From: Lucinisca nassula
Lineage: Eukaryota; Mollusca; Bivalvia; Lucinida; Lucinidae
DNA: 64,000 nt
Reading direction: 5' to 3'
Assembly: GCA_963580285.1 (NCBI GenBank)
Contig: OY757025.1
Coordinates: 117,245,900 to 117,309,899, forward strand
Numbering within the stretch: the first letter of the stretch is position 1; each line of letters begins with the position of its first letter. Shown here one piece after another: positions 1 through 10,428 of the stretch. Made by a program: the position numbers and the translations under genes. The notes under the pieces are model-generated. The model saw nothing but the letters and a program-made list of their open reading frames with translations. It ran no database searches and was not told where the DNA came from.

Positions 1-153
1 AAATATACAGTCAGATGATACTAAATATACGGACCGATTATTGCAAGCTGGAATCTTGGAACGCATTGAGGACAATCAATAACTGATCTAAATTGCATAT
101 TTAAAGAGTGTACAAGGGGCTACACTGATAAATAGAATACCAGATTCGTGTCA

Positions 154-265
154 TTTGATATCAAGTTTGTCAGGCTTGGCTTCGAGAACGCATGTAGAAT
201 CGCTCGGCAAGCCTCGCGCTTCTACAAGCGTTCTCGAAGCCTCGCCTGATAAACTTGATATCAAA
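154..265. repeat. Inverted repeat (hairpin), about 46-bp arms
   Basis: Arms at about 154-200 and 219-265 are reverse complements with few mismatches. Both outer ends read TTTGATATCAAG. The loop carries CTCGGCAAGCCTCG, a word that returns in the next hairpin. It is probably the core of a fold-back element. No coding capacity is seen. Confidence 0.8.
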
Positions 266-289
266 AGTCACGAACCTAGTATTCTTGCA

Positions 290-690
290 CACCAGACAAG
301 GAAATCCGTGATTTTACCCTGGGATAGAAATTTATGTTCTGACCCTGGTGTTCCGACCCCAAATCGAATATTATCGCGTGTTTGATAAATGAACTGGTTG
401 ATTACAACCTCATGCGTGGCGTCGTCATGCGTGACGTCACTAAACATTCCTGTTGTGTCATCACAAAATGGCGGACGTCTGTAACCGAAGTGACAGCAGC
501 ATTAAAAATTCGCAATAGAAATGAAAGGTATGCAAGAAAAAGAATCCAATATGGGTGTGAGGGTTGGATAGAAAAATCCGTCCCTCGGGATCACTGTCCG
601 GCATCACTCGGCAAGCCTCGTGATGCCGGACAGTGTCCCTCGGGACGGATTTTTCAATCCACCCCTCACACCCATATTAGATTCTTATAT
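290..690 (+). mobile_element. Fold-back repeat, copy 1
   Basis: About 400 bp that recurs in inverse orientation at 16060-16490. One end is a hairpin with roughly 70-bp arms (about 541-612 and 618-690) around the loop CTCGGCAAGCCTCG. The other part includes GACGTCA (CRE-like) and ATGGCGG words. Short ORFs here follow from the palindrome and are not believable genes. Probably a non-autonomous DNA element. Confidence 0.7.
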
Positions 691-1195
691 TCTCTATAAA
701 GAATGAGCCTGAAACCACATGCACCGCATATATTGTAACGGTATCTCCCCAAAGCTTTGAGTTTTGTGTTTGTTGAAAGTAAAAAGATCGACATTTAGAA
801 CAGGCCTGAAATCTAAAACACCTCCATAGTTTCTTTTCATGGCAACTGCATTTCACCAAAGCTATGAGCTTGCTTGATGTCTGCTGAATGTCAGGATATC
901 ATTGTATAAAAAAGCCTGAAACCGCATAACCTCTATATTTTGTAACTGGATATCTCCAAAGATTTTAGCGTGCTGTTTGCTGAAAGAAAAGAAATCTATG
1001 TATAGAATAATCCTGAAACCCAATATACCCCATGCATGGTAACGGGATATCTCCTAACCTATTAGCTTGATGGGAAATATATATATAGTTTAAGCCTGAA
1101 ATCCAGTACACAGAATACATTCTTACTGTATATCTCCAAAGCCGTGAGCTTGATGTGTGCTGAAGTAAGGAGATGGATGTGTAGAATAATAGAAG

Positions 1196-1496
1196 TGGAG
1201 GCAATGATCAGAAATAGATACAATTAACCCACAGCTCCCATCAGAGACACCAAAGGGAAAGAAATACAAACATGAATGGAAACATCAATAGCGGAAAGCC
1301 AAAAGGACAGTTACTTTCCCGCAAAATTGCCAATCGGCTATTTATTGTAAGATAAAATAATATAAGCGACACAAACTTCCAAATACAAACCATTACAAAA
1401 ATAAACCGCGACAGAAGAACCTCCTTGGAACGGTCAGCGGAAATCGAATTCCACTTGGGGGTAGGCCTTAATATGTTTGTCCGCCTTTCGACTAGC
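1196..1496 (-). mobile_element. 5'-truncated Penelope-like element, 3' end only
   Basis: Read on the minus strand, this matches the 3' untranslated region of the PLE copies at 21-29 kb: CCGTTCCAAGG, a GTTTATTTTTGTAATGG-like segment, GGGAAAGTAACTGTCC, and TTTCCCTTTGGTGTC near the end. It diverges from the main subfamily and resembles the copies at 3654-4113 and 15111-15346, so it is probably an older subfamily. It lies inside the minisatellite array. Confidence 0.75.
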
Positions 1497-1624
1497 TTGA
1501 AAGTCCTTACAACCCATATTTTGTAACTATGTATCTCCAAAGCTGTGAGTTTGATGCCTTCTGAAGGTAAGGAAACATATGCATCGTATAAGGCTTAAAC
1601 CCCATAATCTCGAAACATTGTAAC

Positions 1625-1738
1625 CGGATATCTTGATATTTGCTGAAAATAGAGGCGCATTTACATTATTATATGTAAATGCGCCTTTTTCAGCAAAGAT
1701 CAAGCTCATAGCGTTGGAGATATCCGGGTTTCCATTAT
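1625..1738. repeat. Inverted duplication of array units
   Basis: The sequence is nearly symmetric about 1669. GATATC, GATATTTGCTGAAAA and GGCGCATTTACAT on the left are mirrored on the right. The arms are the minisatellite unit itself, inverted. Confidence 0.75.
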
Positions 1739-1838
1739 GGTCTGGTCGCTTCATGTTTGTGTTTCTTTCCCTTTGGTGTCTTCGATGGGTGGAGTAAGTT
1801 AATTGTATAGATTCCTCACCTTGGTTTTACTTCTACTA
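1728..1838 (+). mobile_element. Penelope-like element, last ~110 bp
   Basis: Contains TTTCCATTATGG, TCTGGTCGCTTCATG, TTTCCCTTTGGTGTC, GGGTGGAGTAAGTTAATTG and TTTTACTTCTACT. This is the exact order at the 3' ends of the PLE copies at 26.5 and 29.3 kb. A severely 5'-truncated insertion. Confidence 0.75.
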
Positions 1839-1884
1839 TACATGTATAGGTGTGTATTGGGATTTAGACTTTTCCTAAATGTAT

Positions 1885-1966
1885 AGTTTTAGAGATATAC
1901 AGTTACAGTGTATGGGGCTTTTACATTGTAAAAGCCCCATACTCTGTAACCGTATATCTCTAAAAC
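1885..1966. repeat. Near-perfect palindrome, 40-bp arms
   Basis: Arms 1885-1924 and 1927-1966 pair with few mismatches around TTTTACATTGTAAAA. The outer parts are array units (TAGAGATATACAG and CGTATATCTCTA), so it is a second head-to-head inversion in the minisatellite. Confidence 0.8.
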
Positions 1967-3300
1967 TACAAGCTTGGTGGCAGATCGACATTTAGAAAAA
2001 TCCTGAAACCCAATACACCCCCATACATTGTAACTGTATATATCTAAAACTATGAGCTTGGTGGGAGATCGACATTTAGGAAAAGCCTAAATCCCAATAC
2101 ACACCTATACATGTACATCCCTAAAACTACGAGCATGGTTGGAGATCGACATTTTGAAAAAGCCTGAAATGTAATACACCCCCATACATTGTAACTGTAT
2201 ATCTCTAAAACTATGAGCTTGGTGGGAGATCGACATTGAGGAAAAGCCTAAATCCTAATACACACCTATACATGTATATTTCTAAAACTACGAGCATGGT
2301 TGGAGATCGACATTTAGAAAAAGCCTGAAACCTAATAAACCCCATACATTGTAACTGTATATCTCTAAATCTATGAGCATGGTGGGAGATCGACCCTTAG
2401 AAAAAGCCTGAAGCCCTATACATCTCATCACATTTGCTTGATTGTAACTGGATATCCCCAAAGCTATGAGCTTGGTGTTTGCGGAAAGTAACTATACTGA
2501 TGTATAGAATAAGCCTGAATCCCCTATCATCCCATAGTTTGTAAACGTATATCTCCACAGCAGTGAGCTTGATGTTTGCTGAAAGCATGGGTATATTATA
2601 ACCCTTAAACCCCATATACCCGATATATTGTAACTGCATAACTCCAAATCTATGGGCTCGATGTCTGCTGAAGTAATGAAATTATTGTATAGTTTAAGGC
2701 TGAAACTCTATTACCGCCATTCATTGTAACTTGATATCTCCAAAGCTATGAGCTCAATGTCTGCTGAAAGTAAGGAACTCATTGTACAAATTAAATCTCA
2801 AACACCTTACACCCCTTATTTTGTAACTGTATATGTCCAAAGCAGTGAGTTTGGTGTTTGCTGAAAGTAAGGACATCTACACATAGTATATTCCTTATAT
2901 CCCAATACACCCCATACATTGTAACTGTATATCTCCAAAGCTATGAGCTCGATTTTTTTTTCTGACAGTAAGGAAATCTATGTATAGTATAAGCCCGAAA
3001 CCCTATAATCTCCATACACTCTAACTGGATATATCCAAAGATATGAGCTTAATGTTTGTTGAAAGTTAGGCCATTGGTGTACAGAAAAAGCCTGACACCC
3101 CCTACACTCTACTACTCGTACAATGAAACTGTATATATTCAACGCTATGAGCTAAAGTAAGGAGATCGACATATAGAAAAGCGTGAAACCCTATACACCC
3201 TCATACATTGTAACTGCATATCTCCAAAGCTTTTTCCATATAGATGTGAGCTGGATGTTTGCTAAAAGTATGGAAAAAGCATGAAGCTCCATATAAGTGT

Positions 3301-3436
3301 TCCTTGATTTTAGGAAGGCGTTTGATTTAGTCGACCACTCTATTCTAGTTCACAAACTAGCATTATATAAATGCAACAAAATATCTCTTAAACTACTTTC
3401 GTCATATTTACATAGCCGTCAACAAGTTGTGGGGTT
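3301..3436 (+). pseudogene. Reverse transcriptase fragment of a LINE
   Basis: One frame reads LDFRKAFDLVDH, then KLALYKCN, a leucine-rich stretch and SYLHSRQQVV. This is the RT palm motif A region (the catalytic Asp lies in the first DF) followed by the segment before the GVPQG motif, as in CR1/L2/Jockey-type LINEs. Only about 45 codons survive, without upstream or downstream RT sequence. It is flanked directly by minisatellite units. It looks like a captured or deletion-trimmed scrap. Confidence 0.75.
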
Positions 3437-3653
3437 AGGAGATCGACGTAAAGAAAATGCCTGAAACCACATATACCCCATACATTGTAACTGTATATCG
3501 CCAAAGCTATGAACTTGGTGTTGACTTAAAGAAAGGAGATCGGCGTATAGAATGAACCCGAAACCTCATCCACCGCATATATTGTTACTGAATATCTCCA
3601 AAGCTTTGAGTTTGCCGAAATTAAGGAGACCGATGTACAGACTAAATATAAGT

Positions 3654-4113
3654 AGAGGTAATGATCAGAAATCGATACAATTAACCCACAGCTCCCATCA
3701 GAGACACCATAGGGAAAGAAACACAATCATAAAGCAACACACCCCAACAGAAACACCAACAGCGGAAAGCCAAAAGGACAGTTACTCGCCCACAAAATGA
3801 CCAAAAGGCTATCCAAAATAAAATAATATAAGCGACATAAACACCCAAAGACAAACCATAACAAAAGTAAACCGCGACAGAAGAACCGCCTTGGAACGGT
3901 CAGCGGAAACGAATTCCACTGGAGGGGGGGGGGGGGGGGTGAAGCTTAAATCGTTTGTACGTGGCCACAATCCTCGCCCTTACTTCCGTCGCGATTAAGA
4001 CAAATAATTTGTTCAGTCCGCATGAAGGCCTCCTAACTCATCGGTGCAACATCTCCGTGAACACAACAGTCAAACAACCACATAGATGAATAACGGTGAG
4101 GACGCGACAGCAA
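3654..4113 (-). mobile_element. Penelope-like element, 3' region with expanded G tract
   Basis: On the minus strand this carries the PLE 3' region further 5' than most fragments. It includes the CTCACCG, GTTCACGGAGATGTTGCA, CGGACTGAACAAATTATTTG and CGCGACGGAAGTAAGGGCG segments before the CCGTTCCAAGG module. The G run near 3925-3943 is expanded compared with about six G in other copies. It has no RT sequence and lies within the minisatellite array. Confidence 0.75.
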
Positions 4114-4348
4114 GCCTGAAAGTCAATACATTTCCATATTTATTTTATTGTTACTGGATATCTCCAAAGCAATGAGTTTGATGTTTGCCGAAAGTTAGGA
4201 GATCGACGTATGGAAAAAAGCATGAAACCACATACACCCCCATGTAATGTAACTAGATATCTCCAAAGCTATGTCTGCTGAATGTAAGGGAATCGATGTA
4301 CAGAATAATAGAATAATAGAACCCCATATACCCCATATTTTGTAACTA

Positions 4349-4693
4349 CAGTAAAACTTCGATGGCTCGAACACCTTTGGGACCTCGAAAATCTGTTCGA
4401 GACAGGGGTAGTTCGAGCCACTGAGGGAGACTGCCAGGAGGTATACGATATACTTTTCAATATCTTTTCGGTGTTTTATAATGAAAATGTATGCTGTGTG
4501 TACTCATTAGAATCGCCTCGCGAGGCGATTCTAATGAGTACACACAGCATGCATTTGCAAGATAAAAGACTAAAATCTCCTTAATTATCCCCCACTATTT
4601 CTTATGTAGAGGATTTCGCTAGGGGCTCAAGAATGGGTTCGACGCATCCATGGTAATCGAGCCATCGGTGTTCGAGCCATCGAAGTTCTACTG
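4349..4693. mobile_element. pogo/Tigger-like MITE with TA duplication
   Basis: A 345-bp element flanked by TA on both sides. Its termini are inverted: CAGTAAAACTTCGATGGC at the left, and GCCATCGAAGTTCTACTG at the right. Inner inverted GTTCGAG and CTCGAAC words add to this. CAGTA starts with TA duplication are typical of pogo/Tigger (Tc1/mariner superfamily) non-autonomous elements. It encodes no transposase. The centre is the 60-bp palindrome at 4491-4550. It is inserted in the minisatellite array. Confidence 0.8.
4491..4550. repeat. Perfect 60-bp palindrome, no spacer
   Basis: 4491-4520 is the exact reverse complement of 4521-4550. The centre is GCCTCGCGAGGC. The arm contains TACTCATTAGAATCG, related to the hairpin arms of the fold-back elements at 6.7-8.7 kb and to single-arm remnants at 12.42-12.52 kb. 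Confidence 0.95.
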
Positions 4694-4755
4694 TATGTAA
4701 CTCCAAAGCAGTGAGTTTGATGTTTGCTGAAAGTAAGGACATGTCTAAATATATA

Positions 4756-6213
4756 CTACTCAAAGTTTGATAGGCATCACTTTTTATGTACCAAATTTTG
4801 CATTGAAAATTTAAAATTTCTTGACAGAATTTGCGCAGCACTGCATTCCAACAGAAAAATCAAACTTGTCAGTGTTCCTTTACTAAGCGTAAAAAGGATT
4901 TCATTTTATTTTTGAAATTCGGAAATGCCTAGGGGACAATTAAGACACCGTCTGAGCCCCGGAGAAATGAATCGTGGCATCGGAATGTTGGAATCTGGCG
5001 TCTGTCAACGTCGTGTTGCCGGGATTCTGAATGTGTCTCAGAGTGTGGTTTACCGAATGTGGAGTCGGCATCTAACCCACGGAAATCCTCCACACAGACA
5101 CGGCGGGGGGTCGAGAAAGGGCTACAACTCAACGTCAGGACCGTTTTTTTGTTGTTGTTGTTGTTTATTCAGTATCGACATCAACGGTTCCTGAACGTTA
5201 CACGTAAGCATAATGAGCTTAGGAACGAAACTGGAGTATGAATATCTACACAAAGTGTCAGAAACGGGCTCCACGAGTTCGGACTTAATGCCAGGAGGCC
5301 TGATGTACGTGTTCCGTTGACGGGACAGCACATGCAAGACCGGTTGGGCTTTGCCAGAAATCACGTCAGATGGCGATTCGTGGCTGGATGCCAGTACTGT
5401 TTCCTGATGAGTCCAGATTCTGTCTAGACATCACTGATAAACGTCAATTAGTGTTATAAATGTCTAAATTGAATTCCGAGAGTATGGAAAGCGCATCAGC
5501 CATGTTTTGGCTGGGATAAGCGTGAACGGTAAAACTGACTTGTACGTCGTTTAAAACGGAACGTTAATGATATTGAGGTACTGTAATGAGATTCTTGATC
5601 AATTTGTGACACCATATGCCGATTATATCTGCCCGGACTTTATTCTGATGGACGATAATGCCCGTCCCCACCGTGCCCATGTCACTGATGCCTATCTGGA
5701 ACGTGAGACAATCGTTCGTATGAACTGGCCTGCTCGATCACCGGACTTAAATCCGATTGAACATGCGCGTGACATGCTATAGCGTGCTGTTTCAGCTAGA
5801 CATGTGCAGCCGAGGACTTAACAGGCGCTCAAAGATTCATTGGTTGCTGAATGAAGGCTGATTCCTAAAAAAAAAGGATACAGACTGATTAAGAGCATGC
5901 GCAGGCGATGTCGTGCTGTAATTGATGCCCGTGGACGCCACACACGTTATTAGGCAAGTTTTGTTTTTTTAAACACATTTGGAAATTTGTGAAAAATCAA
6001 TTGTCCAAATCCGTTCGTGTTACGGCAAATTTTGTGGGTGCCAAGACGGTTGTTGTTGTCACGCTTGAATGGAGTGCCAGTTGACAAAATTAATCACTAG
6101 CCTTTGTGAAGGATATGTTTTCTATCATTATGTATCAAATTTGGTTTCAGTTGATTAATTTATTAAAAAAATAATTTGCATTAAAAAAATGATCCCTATC
6201 AAACTTTGAGTGG
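4756..6213 (+). mobile_element. Tc1/mariner transposon, degenerate
   Basis: A 1458-bp element bounded by TA dinucleotides at 4754-4755 and 6214-6215. Its imperfect terminal inverted repeats share ACTCAAAGTTTGATAGG. It interrupts the minisatellite array, whose unit resumes directly afterwards (AAGCCGGAAACC). The internal transposase gene is broken (see next entry), so the copy should be immobile unless helped in trans. Confidence 0.9.
4925..5953 (+). pseudogene. Tc1-like transposase (DDE, DD34E type), broken
   Basis: The N-terminal part (4925 to about 5120) is intact: MPRGQLRHRLSPGE, then a helix-turn-helix with QRRVAGILNVSQSVV and MWSRHLTHGN. An insertion or frameshift follows at the poly-T/GTT stretch near 5145-5165. 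A later frame gives FLNVTRKHNELRN, and near 5405 PDESRFCLDITDK holds the first catalytic Asp. The stretch from about 5455 to 5565 is shortened. 5567-5782 encodes ILMDDNARPHRAHV (second Asp) and PARSPDLNPIEHARDML (catalytic Glu), and an in-frame TAG follows at once where a Gln or Trp codon is usual. The C-terminal arginine-rich remnant (SMRRRCRAVIDARGRH-like) reaches about 5953. All catalytic residues can still be read, but not in one frame. Confidence 0.9.
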
Positions 6214-6658
6214 TATAGTATAAGCCGGAAACCTCATATACCCCAATAAACTGCAACTGTCTATCTCCAGAGCTATGAGGTTGATGTCTGCTGAAAGTAA
6301 GGAAATCTATATACTTATAGTATAAATAAGCTCTGAATTTAGAAGCAAAGAATACACCAAATAAATGAAAATAGGAGACTCGGTTTTATTGAGTCTGTTC
6401 ATGACGAGTACTGAAATGTGCAACACGGCCACGCCCTCTAGCACCGGCTTGAGCAGAACTCTACTTTCAAAAATATTCTAAATGAACTCAATGATCCCAA
6501 AGGACCAGAAAATATAATCTGCAATATAAGCCGGAAACCCCATAATCTGCATACATTGTAACTAGATATCTCCAAAGCTATGAGCCTGTTGTTTGCTGAA
6601 AGTAAAGGCGCATTTACCATAAAACGAATTTTGTGAGCTACGTATACTTTGGCTAGTG

Positions 6659-7275
6659 TTGCTGCATTACGAAAACACGCCTATACAAATACATTGTAAC
6701 CTTTATCACGAAAAAAATTAAAATTTTAAAATGAAAAATTGTAATATTTTACTTCTTTCAGCGCAAAATATAGATTGTGGGTACTCGTTAGAACCGCCTC
6801 GATTGAGAACCAACAATCTATATTTTAGAGCAGAAATAAGAAGAATAAGGTTTACCCCTGTAAACCCCAGTTTTAGTGTATAAAAGTGGGGTTCAAGGGG
6901 TCAAAATTATAAAGACGTGTTGGTGATAAGACGCCTCCGTTCTTTCAGCCGTCGCATATCGAAAGCATGCCTATATATTTTTGACCCCCTTGAACCCCAC
7001 TTTTATATAGTAAAAATGCGGTTTCCGGGGGTATACCTTATTTTTCTTATTTATGCTCGAAAATATAGATTGTGTGTACTCGTTAGAACCGCCTCATCGA
7101 TTGTGGGTACTCGTTAGAACCTCCTCGATGAGGCGTTTCTAACAAGTGCCCACAATCTATATTTTGAGCAGAAATAAGAAAAATATCACAATTTTTCATC
7201 ATGAAATTTTCATTTTTTCGGCGATAAAGGTGGCAATGTATTTGTAAAGGCATGTTTGCGTTATGCGGTATTACA
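6659..7275. mobile_element. Fold-back element, two nested copies
   Basis: The outer termini are inverted: ACGAAAACACGCCTATACAAATACATTGTAA on one side (about 6668-6698) and a matching CAATGTATTTG...GGCATG segment at about 7234-7256. Inside are two hairpin cores with AATATAGATTGTGGGTACTCG and GAACCGCCTC arms, and inverted blocks around the phrase TGAACCCCACTTTTA. The same family recurs at 8340-8770, 26680-26860 and 45625-45915. No transposase is seen. Confidence 0.7.
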
Positions 7276-7943
7276 TACGCAAATGCATCAGTGTATGTAA
7301 TTTATCGTCAGAACTATCCGTTGATGATACCGCCAGTATCTTTGAATAAGTGAAGTTGTGTTTTTGTTGCCCATGAGACAGCGCATATGCTACGTTAGGA
7401 GTGAATCAGAATTTTGACTTCATAAATGCCGTCACTTAAGCAACGAGCATTCGAAAAAGGTCGTTTCGATAAATAAAATCACAGATATCAAAAAGGGACG
7501 AAATGTGGGAAAGAAGAATAACAAAACATTCACCTCCTGTGCAGACAGAATCCGAGGTTATAAAACTTTTTTATGCTCAACTCACGTGAGCAGGACAAAT
7601 TACATTTTCTTCTGATCTGAGCAGGAAAATTACCTCATTTCTGTGTATTTTAATATTTATGAGCATTAAAAATTTCATGCTCAGTTAAGTTGAGCATGAA
7701 CTGGTTTATATAACCTCGGGGAAAGAGAAATCCAAACCCGGAGGTCAACGAATAAAGTCGGAAAATTTCCGGCATTTGGGTTTAATTTTCTACTCTGGCA
7801 TTTGACAAAACTCGTAGATTCTGGGACAGAATGTTAGTGGCCATAACTTTTTAAAAGAAACATACGCAAATTCAACCCATTTTATAGGGAAAACGCATAA
7901 CCTCCACTAGCGACGGCGAAGCCCCAGATCAGATGCTGCGATC
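7276..7943. other. Intergenic, no gene recognised
   Basis: No believable ORF. Near 7565-7715 there is a weak inverted repeat: CTCAACTCACGTGAGCAGGA against CATGCTCAGTTAAGTTGAGC. Otherwise I see no structure. Confidence 0.5.
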
Positions 7944-8167
7944 AGGGCCCAGTTGTTCAAAGCATCGTTAGCTTAACGAGCTCGTTAGTGGTCATATTGT
8001 TAAGTGTTCTAGCATGTTTAATATGTAAAATTTTGGTATATTTGCTTGAATAAAATGTGAGCAGCTTCTGCATCAGCAAAAATATTAGCATATTTGCCAT
8101 AATAAATGATCAAAATTTTAACGATACGTTAACTAACGACGTCGTTAGTTTTGAACAACTGGCCCCA
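7944..8167. mobile_element. MITE with GGGCCCAGTTGTTCAAA ends
   Basis: The left end GGGCCCAGTTGTTCAAAGC mirrors the right end TTTTGAACAACTGGCCCC (8149-8166). Inner GTTAGCTTAACGA and CGTTAACTAACG segments are also inverted. About 224 bp with no coding capacity. Target duplication is unclear. The terminal sequence is reminiscent of ISL2EU or Harbinger-type MITEs, but that assignment is a guess. Confidence 0.7.
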
Positions 8168-8289
8168 GATGCCAGATGCCGCGTTCTATGGCATCTTGAC
8201 AGGGCCTGTATTTTTTTCAAAAATGTCCAGCCCGATTCTAAGTACATGTATTTAAAGTAACTCAGCCTGCTCGTACTTGCTTTGGATAA

Positions 8290-8770
8290 GGTGGAAGATT
8301 CGGGGTAAGGGGGATTCATCACGATATCAAGTCCCTTTAAACATGAAACTTGGGTTTACAGCGGTATACGTTGCATTTCTTATTTCTGCTCCAAGACATG
8401 ACGAAAACACACCTATACAAATACACCGTAAATTTTACCTCCGTAAAGTGAAAACTTTAAGATGAAAATTGTGATATTTTTCTTATTTCTGATCAAAATA
8501 TTGATTGTGGGTACACGTTACAACCGCCTCATCGAGTACCCACAATCTATATTTAAGGGCAGAAATAAGAAGAAAAACTAAAATGTTTATCCCTGTAAAC
8601 CTCAGTTTTACTGTATAAAAGTGGGGTCAAGGGGTCAAAACTATATAGACGTCTTTGTGTGATGACATAGGTTGTAAGTACTAGTTAGAACGGCCTCAAT
8701 GAGGCGGTTCTAACGAACACCCATTACCTACGATTCGAGTATAAATAAGAAAAAATGTCATAAATTTTCA
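8290..8770. mobile_element. Fold-back element of the 6.7-kb family, nested pieces
   Basis: 8391-8430 repeats ACGAAAACACACCTATACAAATACA. 8500-8560 has the TGATTGTGGGTACACG arm, then a CCTCATCGAG loop and the return arm. 8660-8735 is another hairpin with TAGTTAGAACGGCCTCAATGAGGCGGTTCTAACG-type symmetry. Related flanks (GGGGTCAAGGGGTC) match 6.9 kb. Confidence 0.65.
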
Positions 8771-8996
8771 TCAGTAAAATAACCTTTTAGGAGATATGAT
8801 AGAACGTACTATCTCACACTGATGTGTTAGCTTAATGATCCAGGGGACATAATAATGACTCAAGGGATCGGTATTTGACCTAAAATATGAAATTCAACTA
8901 AACCACCATTCTCCAATCCGGGAGGATGACAATGACGTGCATAATTATTCAACATCGTGCACGAACTTGTAGGGCCGGCTAATCGAGGCTGAAAAG

Positions 8997-9362
8997 ATAT
9001 AGAGGATCTTACATGAGTGTTCATGTATTATTGAATATATTAAACGAGTTGAGGAAAAGGGATAAAATGCGAGGCTTTGCCGAGCATTTTATCGCTTTTC
9101 CTCAACGAGTTTAATAAATTCAATAATACATGAGCACGAATGCAAGATTCTATTTATCATATGACATTTAAAACGCATTTTATTCACGATTGTTTACAAA
9201 AATGTCAATATTCCGCCATTAGTAAACGCGACGTCGTTAAGGACGTCGTACATGTAACGTTACGGGACGTATCTAGCTAATTTGCATATTTAATCCACTA
9301 GTGGATTATCGAAAATATTACATGGCGTTATTACACTCTCAGACGCGACGTCATACGATAAA
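8997..9362. repeat. Dispersed repeat with terminal hairpin, copy A
   Basis: Matches 10951-11286 over most of its length (TAGAGGATCTTACAT at the start, GACGTCATA and GATAAAA at the end). It begins with a hairpin of about 54-bp arms, 9021-9074 and 9077-9133, whose loop is GCGAGGCTTTGCCGAGC. It contains GACGTCGT and ATGACATTT words. Probably a non-autonomous DNA element. Confidence 0.75.
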
Positions 9363-10248
9363 ATCGATTATCAGACTTGTCTGTGATCGATAATCGATTA
9401 GTAATCGCTAAGGTTTTTGTCATAATTTTAATTCTCTGGCTTTCTGTCTGAGCGTGACTCTTACCATATGTTGCACTTTACCATATGTTTATTTGAACAG
9501 ACAGGCCTGAACAAACAGTGTAGACCCAGATGAGACGCCGCAGTATGCTGCGTCTCATCAGGGTATGCACTGTTTGCCACTCATCCAGCTATTTTAGGTA
9601 TAATTTTGGGTAGTAAATTATACCTATCAAATAATCGATTAAAAGCAAATCAGAAATGATAATCATTTTTTGTGGAAAATATCGATCGATTATACGAGTA
9701 ATCTTGTCAGCCTTAGCACGAAGTCTAGCAAAGACGGCCGAAATCTCTGTTCCTTTTAGGCACATCTTTTTTTTTATTATTTATTTCTCAGGGTTTACAT
9801 TTTACTTTTTATCGCAGTGAACACTACCTATTTGATAAAAATGCTCACCAATTTGATCGTGACCTCAAGAAAATTTCCTATTGTGCAAATCCCACGGGGA
9901 AATTCAAATTCTTGCTTTATAAAGAGCTAATAAGGAAAGCAATACTTTAATTTGTTCCTCTGTTTTACGACTAAATAATGTAATTAGCAAATGCAATTAG
10001 TACCCAAATTTACCGAGAAAACCTGTTACACTGGGATTAAGTACATAATTATATAAAATATTGATATTTCCATGGCTCTAACAATGGCATCTGCTAATTA
10101 AAATCTGTGATCACTTTTTCTTTTTTTATTCTCTAGGATGCCCGCGCCGCGGAAGTCGGACTGCTGGTGTCGGAGCTACACTGCATTGTGCAGGCCAAGA
10201 GACGTGTATAGGGAGAATCGTTTGAAGAGCAACAGCCTACCAGCAGTG
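9363..10248. other. Non-coding stretch with a short palindrome
   Basis: 9512-9575 is a palindrome: AACAGTGTAGACCCAGATGA on the left mirrors TCATCAGGGTATGCACTGTT on the right, around CGCAGTATGCTGCG. Several ATCGATTA words occur at 9364-9410 and 9630-9690. No gene is recognised from 9580 to 10130. Confidence 0.55.
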
Positions 10249-10426
10249 AATATTCACCATATTTGCATTATTTGCTGGCTCCCAGCTTGCACATTGTCAA
10301 TATTGGTAAAACAGGTAATCAGACCCCCCTGACCTTTCACGGTCAGGGGGGTCTGGTTACCTGTTTTTCCAACACTGATAACCTTCAGACTAGGAACCAG
10401 CAGATAATGCAAATAAGGTGAATATA
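10249..10426. mobile_element. Fold-back element
   Basis: Outer arms ATATTCACC and ATTTGCATTATTTGCTGG (left) mirror CCAGCAGATAATGCAAAT and GGTGAATAT (right). The centre is a strong hairpin, about 10314-10366, in which CAGACCCCCCTGACC pairs with GGTCAGGGGGGTCTG. The small ORFs here are products of the symmetry. Confidence 0.8.
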
Positions 10427-10428
10427 TG

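Larger units (their letters stand above)
700..4346 (+). repeat. Degenerate minisatellite-like tandem array
   Basis: Imperfect units of about 80-115 bp repeat head to tail. Each has the order AAGCCTGAAACC, a CCCATACATTGTAACTG segment, ATATCTCCAAAGC, TATGAGCTTGATG, TTTGCTGAAAG and GGAGATCGA. The array continues at 4694-4755 and 6214-6620 beyond two inserted DNA elements. It also holds Penelope 3' fragments and an RT scrap. Some units are inverted (around 1669 and 1925). I do not recognise the family. Confidence 0.8.
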
